Origin: CAYXUG01 sp964468655 | GTDB taxonomy: Bacteria > Fidelibacterota > Marinisomatia > Marinisomatales > CAYXUG01 | Assembly: GCA_964468655.1 (NCBI GenBank) | Contig: CAYXUG010000075.1 | Span: 1-7,727 of the forward strand | Length of the DNA: 7,727 nt | Direction of reading: 5' to 3' | Shown here: one piece after another, positions 1 through 6,508 of the stretch | Layout of the letters: each line of letters begins with the position of its first letter | How positions within the stretch are numbered: the stretch's first letter is position 1 | Made by a program: the position numbers and the translations under genes | The notes under the pieces: generated by a model | Seen by the model: only the letters and a program-made list of their open reading frames with translations | Databases searched by the model: none | What the model was told of the DNA's origin: nothing

Positions 1-252
1 TGATTCTATAAAATGATTTACTCTGGGAGATATATTAATTTCCCCGCACATTTTATTATTATAATATTTATTTTTATAATCTATATTTAATAATTCCGAT
101 TTTGAATGTGGGATAGAAAGAAAAAATGATTTTTTACCTACAATAACTTCAAAATTAATATTTGTAATTCCACTTTTTATTGGATTTACTTTAATTAATT
201 TTCCATTCCATTCTGGAATTAATTTTATTAGTCTATCAATTGATAATTTCAT
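1..252 (-). CDS. Choline kinase / LicA-like phosphotransferase, N-terminal part (cut by window edge)
   Basis: Reading the minus strand from ATG at 252 gives 84 residues with no stop before the window edge, so the gene is partial and continues to the left. The segment 'SGITNINFEVIVGKKSF' followed by 'LSIPHS', then a conserved-looking helix and 'EINISPRV', matches the N-lobe of the choline/ethanolamine kinase and aminoglycoside-phosphotransferase fold, where a G-[IL]-T-N-x-N/F strand and a V-L-R-I-P strand bind ATP. Family members such as LicA phosphorylate choline or a related small alcohol in the cytoplasm, often for decorating surface glycans. The catalytic loop (HxDxxxxN) would lie outside the window, so the substrate is not determined. 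An in-frame TGA at 277-279 bounds the start; no clear ribosome site precedes the ATG. Codons are almost all A/T-ending, more so than in the other genes here, which may mean recent transfer. The family call is fairly secure, the exact substrate is not. Confidence 0.75.
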   Translation of the reverse strand, partial: MKLSIDRLIKLIPEWNGKLIKVNPIKSGITNINFEVIVGKKSFFLSIPHSKSELLNIDYKNKYYNNKMCGEINISPRVNHFIES

Positions 253-316
253 GATTATTACTCTGTTTTTATTGTTTCATAACCAATCTAAAGATAAAAT
301 TTAAATTGATTACGTG

Positions 317-487
317 TTAATGTTTTTGCTCCAATTTAATTTTTATCAACTTTAAACTCTCTGAGTCTAAAGTCAATAACTTACTTGAGAGACTTGCTTC
401 TATCCGTTCCTTTGCAGTAGGAAAAATAACCTTCCCCAAATCTACCCCTTTAACTAAAAAAGGGCAACGGTTGTTACCCTTTTGCAT
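317..487 (-). CDS. Doubtful small ORF, 56 residues, unknown function
   Basis: Minus-strand ATG at 485-487 opens a 56-residue frame ending at TAA 317-319; a TAA lies only three codons upstream of the ATG, so the frame is bounded. The product begins MQKGNNRCPF and ends in a lysine-, leucine- and glutamate-rich stretch (residues 27-56) that could form an amphipathic helix. No family is recognised, there is no Shine-Dalgarno sequence ahead of the ATG, and a terminator-like hairpin lies over its first codons. The composition is protein-like, which is why it is listed, but a frame of this length can arise by chance in A/T-rich DNA. It could also be the decayed end of a longer gene. Confidence 0.25.
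   Translation of the reverse strand: MQKGNNRCPFLVKGVDLGKVIFPTAKERIEASLSSKLLTLDSESLKLIKIKLEQKH
458..483. terminator. Terminator-like hairpin
   Basis: AAAAGGG pairs with CCCTTTT and AAC with GTT around a GGTT loop, with one C/A mismatch inside the stem. The A-run on one side and T-run on the other make it look like a bidirectional intrinsic terminator. It stands between two divergent genes, where no transcript is obviously due to end, so it may belong to a lost gene or to a short leader transcript. Confidence 0.45.
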
Positions 488-554
488 TGTGTGTTAATAT
501 GTTTTATTTCAACAGTATCATCTTATGTGTCCGGGCGAGTTCTTTAGTTTTTGA

Positions 555-615
555 GGAATAACAATCTATAATGCGTTCTTTTTATATGCGTGATGAATGT
601 CATAGATTATATTCC
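555..615. repeat. Long inverted repeat upstream of the protease
   Basis: The left arm GGAATA-ac-AATCTAT (555-569) is complementary to the right arm ATAGATT-a-TATTCC (602-615), giving 13 pairs with a small asymmetric bulge around a 32-base loop. The loop contains the hexamer atgcgt twice (571-576 and 586-591). It lies 53 bases before the protease start, so it could be an operator, a folded 5' leader or a small mobile remnant. Confidence 0.6.
567..572 (+). promoter_or_regulatory. Possible -10 box (TATAAT) for the protease gene
   Basis: A perfect TATAAT occurs here, overlapping the left arm of the inverted repeat. The hexamer 17 bases upstream (544-549, ttagtt) is only a weak -35 match, and sigma factors of the FCB group often use other consensus elements, so this is a tentative assignment. 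If real, the transcript would start near 579 and carry a leader of roughly 90 bases. Confidence 0.3.
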
Positions 616-667
616 TTAGATTTAATACCTTGATGTCATCTAATAAAATTTGTTTTCCTAACTAATT

Positions 668-3600
668 ATGGAACATATAAATAATATGATGAAACACATG
701 ATATACTTCTTTTTACTGATGCAATTGGTATCAGCACGTGAAATCAGTCACATTGAAAACCAAATCATTGTAAAATTTGAAAATGATTATGGCAGAAGCG
801 GAATTGAACAAATCCTGGAAGATTCGGGATTTACTCTCCAAAAGCAGCTGGTAAAAAAACTTAATATCTGGCTGGTTTCAAGTGACAATGGAAAGTTCAC
901 CTACACCGAAGATGCCCTGGAAGTCCTTTGGTTAAGACCTGAAGTTGTTTATGCTCAATTGGACCATCTCGTAACAATGAGGAACACACCCGATGATCCT
1001 GAATATCCCGACATGTGGGGTATGAACAATACGGGACAAACAGGCGGCACTCCTAATGCAGACATAGACGCCCCGGAAGCGTGGGATTTTACAACCGGCG
1101 GAATAACGGCCTTAGGAGATGACATTGTAGTTGCTGTGGTGGATGGGGGAGTAGACCTTGATCATCCTGATCTAATTGACAACATTTGGATTAATGAAAA
1201 TGAAATACCGGGCAATGGAATTGATGATGACAATAATGGATATGTTGATGATATCAACGGCTGGGATGCTTACGGCAATGATGGAACCATACCAAGCCAC
1301 TACCATGGGACTCACGTAGCGGGGACTGTGGGTGCCCGGGGAAATAATAATTTGGGTGTTGTCGGTGTAAACTGGGATGTAAAAATTATGGCAATCGCCG
1401 GTTCATCCAGTTCGACTTCCACCATTAGTATCGCTTATGGATACGCTCTGGATCAGAAAACAATCTGGCTCGAATCAGACGGTGAATTTGGAGCAAATGT
1501 TGTCGCTACAAACAGCAGTTTTGGAATTGATTATGCCGATTGCACCTCAGGCAGTTACCCCGTTTGGAACGACCTTTACAACGCCATGGGGGAAGTGGGT
1601 ATCCTCAGCGCGGCAGCCACTATTAATTCCAATCAAAATGTGGATGTCATCGGTGATGTTCCCACAGGATGTGACAGTGACTATATCATTTCAGTGACAA
1701 ACACAAATGATGATGATGAAAAAGCCAATTCCGGCTATGGTGCTCTTTCCATTGACTTGGGCGCGCCCGGAACACAGATACTTTCAACAGCCAACGGCGG
1801 TGGAACAACCACCCTAACCGGAACTTCCATGGCAACACCCCATGTAGCCGGCGCTGTTGGGCTCCTCCATGCTGCCGCTTCAGTTGAACTGGCGCAGCTC
1901 TATTTGACTGATCCAGGAGAAACAGCACTTACTATTAAACAGGCAATATTGGATAATGTTGATCCCTTGCCAGCTTTAGATGGAATAACTGTTACGGGTG
2001 GAAGATTGAATCTGCATTCTGCAGTATCGGCAGTGATGGGGCCTCCTGCATACCCCAATATTTCTGTGAATGTTGATTCGATTGATTTGAGCGCTGGAAC
2101 GGGAGCTCAAGTGGAAGACAGTTTTACCATTTCAAATACAGGTGAAGCAGACCTTAATTACATAATTACTTATACCGCATCTTCCAGCCGCACCGATTAT
2201 GAGTATAACATCGATGACAGTCCGGAACCAAATTCATGGAACAGCAACACCTTCGATGATGCAGGGTGGATTGATTTTGAAATTTCTGATAGTGGAACGA
2301 TTAATGGGTGGAGTATCACTTTTACATGGGATTCAGACTGGTGGCCCGTTGAGGGGACCTTCCATGTTCAGTCCCCTTCAGGGACAGCAGCACAAATAAT
2401 ATCCGGAGCGGAAGATGGAGATTACACCATAGAGTTAACCGAATTCAATGGAGAAATATTGACTGGGAACTGGCGATTCTGGCTCGAGGACACCTTTGGA
2501 GACGGCGGACATCAGGCGACTGAAATCGTCCTTTCAGTTTCTGCTCTTACAGCTGAGGAAGCGTGGCTAAGTGTAAATCCAATGACCGGATCAATTCCCG
2601 CTGACGAATCCGAGGAAATCAGCATTTTATGTGACGCGGCAGAATTGGAGATAGGTGAATATTCCGGTTCTATTTTCATTGAATCAGACGATCCTGATGA
2701 GTCAATGGTAACCATCGTTGTGGATTTCACGGTTGGAACTGCCAATGAACTACCTGTAGCAAACGATTTGGAACTGGTTACGGATGAAGATACAGCAGTC
2801 ACTGATACTCTGTCAGCATCAGATCCTGATGATGCAGTTTTAACTTTTTCTATCACTGAGATTCCGTCTAACGGTTCTGTTATAATTCTCCATGAGAATG
2901 AGGGTACGTTTACTTACACCCCAAACGCAGATTACAACGGCATTGATACATTTTTATTTTCTGCCAGAGACAGCTTTACATCAGATACAGCCACAGTAAC
3001 AATAACCATCAATCCGGTTAATGACGCTCCGGTCGCAACCGATCTGGAAATAATAATCAATGAAGATTCATTTATAAGCGCTGTACTGCCGGCTACAGAC
3101 GTTGACAATACAGATTTGGCCTTTACAATCTTAACACCAAGTGAAAATGGTACCCTTATCCTCGATGATGAAACAACAGGCAATTTTACCTATACTCCCG
3201 AATCCGATTTCAGCGGTGAGGATTCCCTCATCTTTGCTGTGACTGATGGAACATTATCCGATTCAGCACTGGTTTTTATTACCATCAATGAAGTGAATGA
3301 TTCTCCAGAAGCTTTTTCACTCCTTACGCCGGAAGATTCCACCGAAATAACAATTAATGAAGAAAACCTGGAAACGGATACAGTCACTTTTTCATGGCAA
3401 TCCTCATATGATGTGGATGATTCTGTGACTTACCAGTTTTCCGCTGAACACTCAATCTATAGTGGGGAAGAATGGTTGGAAACCATTCTTCATGATACAT
3501 CGCTGTCCTATTTATCCGTCACAATTTTCTATGATGAAATTTTTGAAGATATTTCAACCTTTTCCGGAAGTCACAGCATCATTGACTGGAATGTTTCAGC

Positions 3601-3988
3601 GACTGGTGGGCAAGATACCGTTTACGCCGACAATGGGATATTTACACTTAATGTTGACGCATCATCCCTTTCTGTGGATGAAACTTTCCTGCCGGTAAAA
3701 TTTGAGCTGCATCAGAATTACCCCAATCCGTTTAATCCCTTTACAACAATTCATTTCACCATTCCTGTAGGGACGTCCGGTTCGGGCGTCTCAAGACGTT
3801 CCAACGGAACGTATCTACACATTTTCGATGTCAAAGGTCGTTTAGTGGAGACACTGGTGAGTGGTGAACTGGTATCTGGTACTCATTCAGTGGTGTGGGA
3901 TGCTTCAAATCATGCAAGTAGTATTTATTTCTACAGATTGATAAACGGTAACAATTCAATGACGAAAAAACTGTTACTGTTGAAATAG
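668..3988 (+). CDS. Secreted S8 subtilisin-like serine protease with T9SS sorting domain
   Basis: A 1106-residue multidomain exported protease. A signal peptide covers residues 1 to about 23 (hydrophobic core IYFFLLMQLV, cleavage likely after VSA). A pro-region spans about 24-105. The S8 catalytic domain spans about 130-455, with Asp159 (VVDGGVD), His213 (HGTHVAG) and Ser387 (GTSMATPHVAG); Asn320 is the likely oxyanion residue. An acidic loop 'GNGIDDDNNGYVDD' (182-195) looks like a calcium site. An Ig-like stretch (460-505) is followed by a P/homoB-like domain (about 507-627), another Ig-like segment (632-690), two 92-residue cadherin-like repeats (694-877), a fibronectin-like region (878-1000) and a T9SS type A/FlgD-like C-terminal domain (1008-1106, HQNYPNPFNP). 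All catalytic residues are present, so it should be active. No Shine-Dalgarno site is seen; ATGs at 686, 689 or 698 would also leave a good signal peptide. A palindromic element lies inside the C-terminal domain (3767-3818). Confidence 0.95.
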   Translation: MEHINNMMKHMIYFFLLMQLVSAREISHIENQIIVKFENDYGRSGIEQILEDSGFTLQKQLVKKLNIWLVSSDNGKFTYTEDALEVLWLRPEVVYAQLDHLVTMRNTPDDPEYPDMWGMNNTGQTGGTPNADIDAPEAWDFTTGGITALGDDIVVAVVDGGVDLDHPDLIDNIWINENEIPGNGIDDDNNGYVDDINGWDAYGNDGTIPSHYHGTHVAGTVGARGNNNLGVVGVNWDVKIMAIAGSSSSTSTISIAYGYALDQKTIWLESDGEFGANVVATNSSFGIDYADCTSGSYPVWNDLYNAMGEVGILSAAATINSNQNVDVIGDVPTGCDSDYIISVTNTNDDDEKANSGYGALSIDLGAPGTQILSTANGGGTTTLTGTSMATPHVAGAVGLLHAAASVELAQLYLTDPGETALTIKQAILDNVDPLPALDGITVTGGRLNLHSAVSAVMGPPAYPNISVNVDSIDLSAGTGAQVEDSFTISNTGEADLNYIITYTASSSRTDYEYNIDDSPEPNSWNSNTFDDAGWIDFEISDSGTINGWSITFTWDSDWWPVEGTFHVQSPSGTAAQIISGAEDGDYTIELTEFNGEILTGNWRFWLEDTFGDGGHQATEIVLSVSALTAEEAWLSVNPMTGSIPADESEEISILCDAAELEIGEYSGSIFIESDDPDESMVTIVVDFTVGTANELPVANDLELVTDEDTAVTDTLSASDPDDAVLTFSITEIPSNGSVIILHENEGTFTYTPNADYNGIDTFLFSARDSFTSDTATVTITINPVNDAPVATDLEIIINEDSFISAVLPATDVDNTDLAFTILTPSENGTLILDDETTGNFTYTPESDFSGEDSLIFAVTDGTLSDSALVFITINEVNDSPEAFSLLTPEDSTEITINEENLETDTVTFSWQSSYDVDDSVTYQFSAEHSIYSGEEWLETILHDTSLSYLSVTIFYDEIFEDISTFSGSHSIIDWNVSATGGQDTVYADNGIFTLNVDASSLSVDETFLPVKFELHQNYPNPFNPFTTIHFTIPVGTSGSGVSRRSNGTYLHIFDVKGRLVETLVSGELVSGTHSVVWDASNHASSIYFYRLINGNNSMTKKLLLLK
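2747..3298 (+). repeat. Two tandem 92-residue cadherin-like repeats within the protease
   Basis: Residues 694-785 and 786-877 align end to end: both start with 'PVA.DLE', carry a central 'G.FTYTP..D..G.D...F...D' block and end in 'V.ITIN.VN'. This is the Big_9/VCBS/cadherin-like repeat pattern found in large surface proteins, where such domains act as spacers or adhesive modules. The copies have diverged in sequence, so the duplication is old. Confidence 0.8.
3767..3818. repeat. Palindromic repeat element inserted in the protease coding sequence
   Basis: The segment opens with GTAGGGACGTCC and closes with GGAACGTATCTAC, which are imperfect inverted copies, and contains two further hairpins: CGTCT-CA-AGACG (3787-3798) and CGTTCC-AAC-GGAACG (3798-3812). 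It encodes the low-complexity peptide VGTSGSGVSRRSNGTYL at the point where the C-terminal domain of the neighbouring protein has a turn about ten residues shorter. This fits an in-frame insertion of a small dispersed palindrome. Confidence 0.55.
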
Positions 3989-4060
3989 ATTATAGAGTGA
4001 AATTCAAAAATGAATCGTATGTTTTTTAAATCATGCTAATAAAAATTAAATTTCTATAAC

Positions 4061-4065
4061 AGGAG
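4061..4065 (+). promoter_or_regulatory. Shine-Dalgarno site of the selenoprotein gene
   Basis: AGGAG ends nine bases before the ATG at 4075. It is one of only two convincing ribosome-binding sites in the window, and it fixes the start of the frame that runs into the in-frame TGA. Confidence 0.7.
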
Positions 4066-4074
4066 AGAAAGACC

Positions 4075-5694
4075 ATGGCAAAATACATGAAATCAATTCT
4101 AACAATTTTTGCTTTCACAGCAATAATTTCCGGGCAGACTTATAACGTGGGTGATGTAATCAGTAATTTTTCATCTCCCATCTGCGCAAATGGTTCAGGA
4201 AATTTCAACCTCTACGATTATTTTGGCGATCAGAATGGCGGCGAGTATCATGTTATCTGGATCAATTTTTTTACTTCGTGGTGACCAAGCTGTCAATCGG
4301 AGGCTCCGATTACAGAAACCATTTCTCAAACATACCAAGATCAAGGACTCATCACCATCGGCTTAGGAGATCAATGGAATGATCCGTACAGTTGTACAGG
4401 ATGGGCCAATACTTTTGGCATTAATTACCCAATTTGCAATGATGCAGCAGGACAGTACTGGGATTTTGGTAATGGTTATATCCCATACAACATCATTATT
4501 GATCATAACATGGTACTGCGCTACAGTAATTCAGGTTTTAGCCAGGGCGCTATTGTAAGCACAATTCAAAATTTATTGAATGATCTCCCTAATGACAACA
4601 CTACTCAAACAATGAATCATAATGATGGATGGAATATGGTTGGTTTACCCTTGAATGTGTCCGACAGTTACTATGGCACACTCTTCCCTGACGCCTGGGA
4701 CGGAACACTTTATTCCTATGGTGATACCTATATCCAAGAATCAAATCTTGACCCCGGTAAAGGGTACTGGCTGAGATTCCCCGACTACGGTAGCAATGTA
4801 ATTTCAGGAACTCCCATTGAATCTCTCACACTTAATCTCAATAAGGGGTGGAATATGATTTCAGGGTTGTCAACAACTGTTCAGTTTAATGACATTAATG
4901 ACCCGGGAAATATTCTTATTGATGGTACACTTTATGAATATGACACACAATATATTAACACTTCAGCGCTTACATCCGGGAAAGGATACTGGGTTCGGGC
5001 TTATTCATCGGGTAGTGTGTCACTTTCCAGCTCAGGACAGGCAAGAGTCTCAAAGAATTATCAATTAAATAATTTAGATGCTAATACATTTATCTTTTCA
5101 AACAACGAAGGTTTAACTACTTCACTTTATGCGGGAGTGTTATTGTCTGAAGATGAAATGATGAGTTATTCTCTTCCTCCCCTTCCTCCAGCTGGCGGAT
5201 TTGATGTCAGATTTTCGGACGATTTAAAAGTGACTGAAAATGGCGGTGAAGTTTTGGTACAAAATGAATCGTGGCCATTAATTGTAAATTGGAACAAGGA
5301 GCATGGAACAGGGAACTGGGTTTTGGTAGATGGAATTAATGGTAAGGAATACATGTTGAATGAAAACGGTTCAATTGAAATCACCGAACCGACTGAACGG
5401 TTAAAACTTTACAAAACAACTTTAACACCTGAGCACTTTGCACTTTACCAGAATTACCCTAATCCATTCAACCCGGTTACAACTATCCATTTCAATCTTC
5501 CGGAAGATACTGATGTAACATTAAACGTATATGATTTATCAGGAAGAGAGATTGCTGAACTGGTAACCGGTAGAATGACAGCCGGTACTCACTCGGTGTT
5601 ATGGGATGCTATAGATGCTTCCAGCGGTGTTTATATTTATCAACTGACATCAGGCAATACTCAATTAACCAAGAAATTGGTGCTGTTGAAATAA
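4075..5694 (+). CDS. Secreted thioredoxin-like selenoprotein (UxxC) with T9SS sorting domain
   Basis: One frame of 540 codons including an in-frame TGA at codon 70, read as selenocysteine; product 539 residues. A signal peptide covers about 1-20 (SILTIFAFTAIISG). A TlpA/AhpC-TSA-type thioredoxin domain spans about 22-168: the strand VIWINFFTSW leads to Sec70-Pro-Ser-Cys73, at the usual CxxC place, and 'GYIPYNIIID' (134-143) supplies the cis-proline, Pro137. The code after the TGA (PSCQSEAP) continues the fold without any shift of frame, so a separate gene starting at 4510 would lack half a domain. Two GWNM repeats (185-248 and 258-320), a linker, and a T9SS type A tail (452-539, QNYPNPFNP) follow. 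The expected role is disulfide or peroxide chemistry outside the cytoplasm; the substrate is unknown. Extra cysteines are Cys37, Cys107 and Cys121. The alternative is a pseudogene by Cys-to-stop mutation; the hairpin after the TGA and the intact remainder argue against that. Confidence 0.85.
4282..4284 (+). other. In-frame UGA, predicted selenocysteine codon (Sec70)
   Basis: The TGA sits between TGG (Trp69) and CCA (Pro71), exactly where thioredoxin-fold proteins have the first cysteine of WCxxC. Tryptophan is written TGG throughout the window and no other gene has an internal TGA, so reassignment of UGA to Trp is unlikely. Confidence 0.85.
4290..4315 (+). promoter_or_regulatory. Bacterial SECIS element candidate
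   Basis: CTGT pairs with ACAG, one C is bulged (4294), then AATCGGA (4295-4301) pairs with TCCGATT (4305-4311) around a GGC loop (or a 5-base AGGCT loop if the closing A-U is open). That is 11 pairs with a single bulge. The loop starts 17 bases after the UGA. Bacterial SECIS elements are known to be stem-loops just downstream of the UGA, with the apical loop roughly 16-37 bases away and a G in its first two positions; the E. coli fdhF loop begins AGG. SelB would bind here carrying Sec-tRNA. Confidence 0.75.
4627..5034 (+). repeat. Two GWNM repeats within the selenoprotein
   Basis: Residues 185-248 and 258-320 share the plan GWNM.(S/G)LP or GL, then GTLY.Y...Y......L..GKGYW.R....GS. The unit is frequent in secreted proteins of Marinimicrobia, Ignavibacteria and KSB1-type bacteria, usually just ahead of the sorting tail. 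Its function is not established; a spacer or surface-binding role is possible. Confidence 0.8.
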
Positions 5695-5719
5695 AAACAA
5701 ACCAAAATTACTGCTTTAA

Positions 5720-5749
5720 AATAGGTCCCGTCACTTGGCGGGACTTATT
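5720..5749 (+). terminator. Intrinsic terminator after the selenoprotein gene
   Basis: AATA-G-GTCCCG pairs with CGGGAC-T-TATT around the loop tcacttgg, 11 pairs with one G-U. It is followed by a T-rich stretch and lies 26 bases after the TAA stop at 5694, so it should end the selenoprotein transcript and separate it from the operon that begins at 5799. Confidence 0.65.
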
Positions 5750-5798
5750 TATTTCTGTAACTATTGACTTTCTTTTCTCTAAAGTGTAATCTCTCCGC

Positions 5799-6017
5799 AT
5801 GGAAATTATTAGAAGTCTCGGGTTATTTTTACTTTGCTTCGGACTCATTGTTTTCGGTGCAAAATTCCTCCTTTCAAAATCGACGAAAAAAGAATTGGTA
5901 AAAATGAAAAGCACTCCGCCGGCATTTTACGCCTCGCATAATAAAGCGCTCATGAGGTTCATCGTGATACTCTCTATTCTACTGATAACAATTTATTTTT
6001 TCTTCTACCGATTTTGA
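5799..6017 (+). CDS. Small two-helix membrane protein, unknown function
   Basis: A 72-residue protein with two hydrophobic segments, about residues 5-25 and 51-70, joined by a basic loop (KSTKKELVKMK) with a 'TPPAFYASHN' segment. The positive loop predicts that it faces the cytoplasm, with both ends outside; this is inference. No family is recognised. There is no Shine-Dalgarno sequence before the ATG. The TGA stop (6015-6017) overlaps the TTG start of the next gene by three bases, so the two are almost certainly cotranscribed and translationally coupled, which is the best evidence that this small frame is real. The antisense frame over the same stretch is not supported. Confidence 0.7.
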   Translation: MEIIRSLGLFLLCFGLIVFGAKFLLSKSTKKELVKMKSTPPAFYASHNKALMRFIVILSILLITIYFFFYRF

Positions 6018-6508
6018 ACAGATACATCATAGACGGGCATAATTTCATTCATCAGATCCCGCATTATCTGAAACTTCTGGACAAAGACTATATTCAGTGC
6101 CAGAAAATGCTGACAAATGACCTTCTTCATTACTCAGACACAAGAAAGATAATTATAATTCTGGTTTTTGACGGAAATCCGCCGTGGGACCCGGAAGATG
6201 AAACGAAACTCAAAGTCATTTTCAGCGGCGATAATAGAAGTGCTGATGATACCATTATCCAATTATGCGGTAAATTCCCCGGCGGTCAAACAACTGTGGT
6301 AACTGCGGATAAATATATTCTTCGGGGAGTCCGTGAGGCAGATTGTCAAACTACAAGTCCTGAACAGTTTTATAAGCTCATCAAATCAAAAAGGCAAAAA
6401 ATACCCAAATCAATTTTAAAAGAAAAACCTCAGTACCTATCACCTTCTGAGGTTGAGGAATGGAAAAGAGAAATGCTGAAGGAAATAAAGAAGAGAAAAG
6501 AGGATTAA
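6014..6508 (+). CDS. YacP-like NYN-domain RNase family protein
   Basis: A 164-residue cytoplasmic protein. 'RYIIDGHNFIHQIP' (3-16), 'ILVFDGN' (49-55), 'VIFSGDNRSADDTI' (68-81) and 'TVVTADK' (94-100) are the ordered blocks of the NYN/PIN-like domain of the YacP family (B. subtilis Rae1), which cuts RNA; the acidic residues Asp7, Asp53, Asp78, Asp79 and Asp99 are the likely metal-binding set. The length matches the family. The C-terminal third (from 124) is lysine-rich and probably helical, suited to RNA or ribosome contact. The start is TTG at 6014, because the first in-frame ATG (codon 32) would remove Asp7 and the first strand; TTG overlaps the upstream TGA, so it is probably translated by coupling. 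A ribosome-linked mRNA-cutting role is known for Rae1 but only inferred here. Confidence 0.85.
   Translation: MNRYIIDGHNFIHQIPHYLKLLDKDYIQCQKMLTNDLLHYSDTRKIIIILVFDGNPPWDPEDETKLKVIFSGDNRSADDTIIQLCGKFPGGQTTVVTADKYILRGVREADCQTTSPEQFYKLIKSKRQKIPKSILKEKPQYLSPSEVEEWKREMLKEIKKRKED
6499..6503 (+). promoter_or_regulatory. Ribosome-binding site deciding the start of the DUF5362-like gene
   Basis: AGAGG lies four bases before ATG 6508 and seven before ATG 6511, within the end of the RNase gene. It supports a start at one of these two codons rather than at 6460. Confidence 0.55.

Larger units (their letters stand above)
253..667. other. Intergenic region between divergent genes
   Basis: This 415-base stretch separates the minus-strand phosphotransferase from the plus-strand protease. 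It contains one short, doubtful minus ORF (317-487), a terminator-like hairpin (458-483), and a long inverted repeat with a TATAAT hexamer (555-615). Nothing resembling a tRNA, rRNA or a CRISPR array is visible. The regulatory sequences of both divergent genes should lie here. Confidence 0.7.

Noticed and set aside
1437..3698. Several 65-114-residue ORFs on both strands inside the protease gene
   Set aside because: They lie in other frames of a clear large gene and show no domain features or ribosome sites.
4002..4027. Weak hairpin and T-run after the protease as a terminator
   Set aside because: Only five A/T-rich pairs (ATTCA/TGAAT) and six bases between stem and T-run; too weak to call.
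4282..4284. UGA read as tryptophan (alternative genetic code) or a simple nonsense mutation
   Set aside because: Trp is TGG in every gene here and no other gene has an internal TGA. A nonsense mutation cannot be fully excluded, but the position on the redox cysteine together with the adjacent SECIS-like hairpin makes selenocysteine more likely.
5166..5384. Minus-strand ORF inside the selenoprotein gene
   Set aside because: Antisense shadow of the coding frame.
4510..5694. A separate 394-residue gene starting at ATG 4510
   Set aside because: It would begin in the middle of the thioredoxin domain after the cis-proline strand, has no ribosome site, and is in the same frame as the upstream segment across the TGA.
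5708..5914. Minus-strand 68-residue ORF opposite the small membrane protein
   Set aside because: It runs through the terminator hairpin, whereas the plus-strand frame is coupled to the next gene.
6460..6507. Earlier start for the DUF5362-like gene
   Set aside because: It would overlap the RNase gene by 49 bases and add a purely charged leader; AGAGG at 6499-6503 points to ATG 6508 or 6511.
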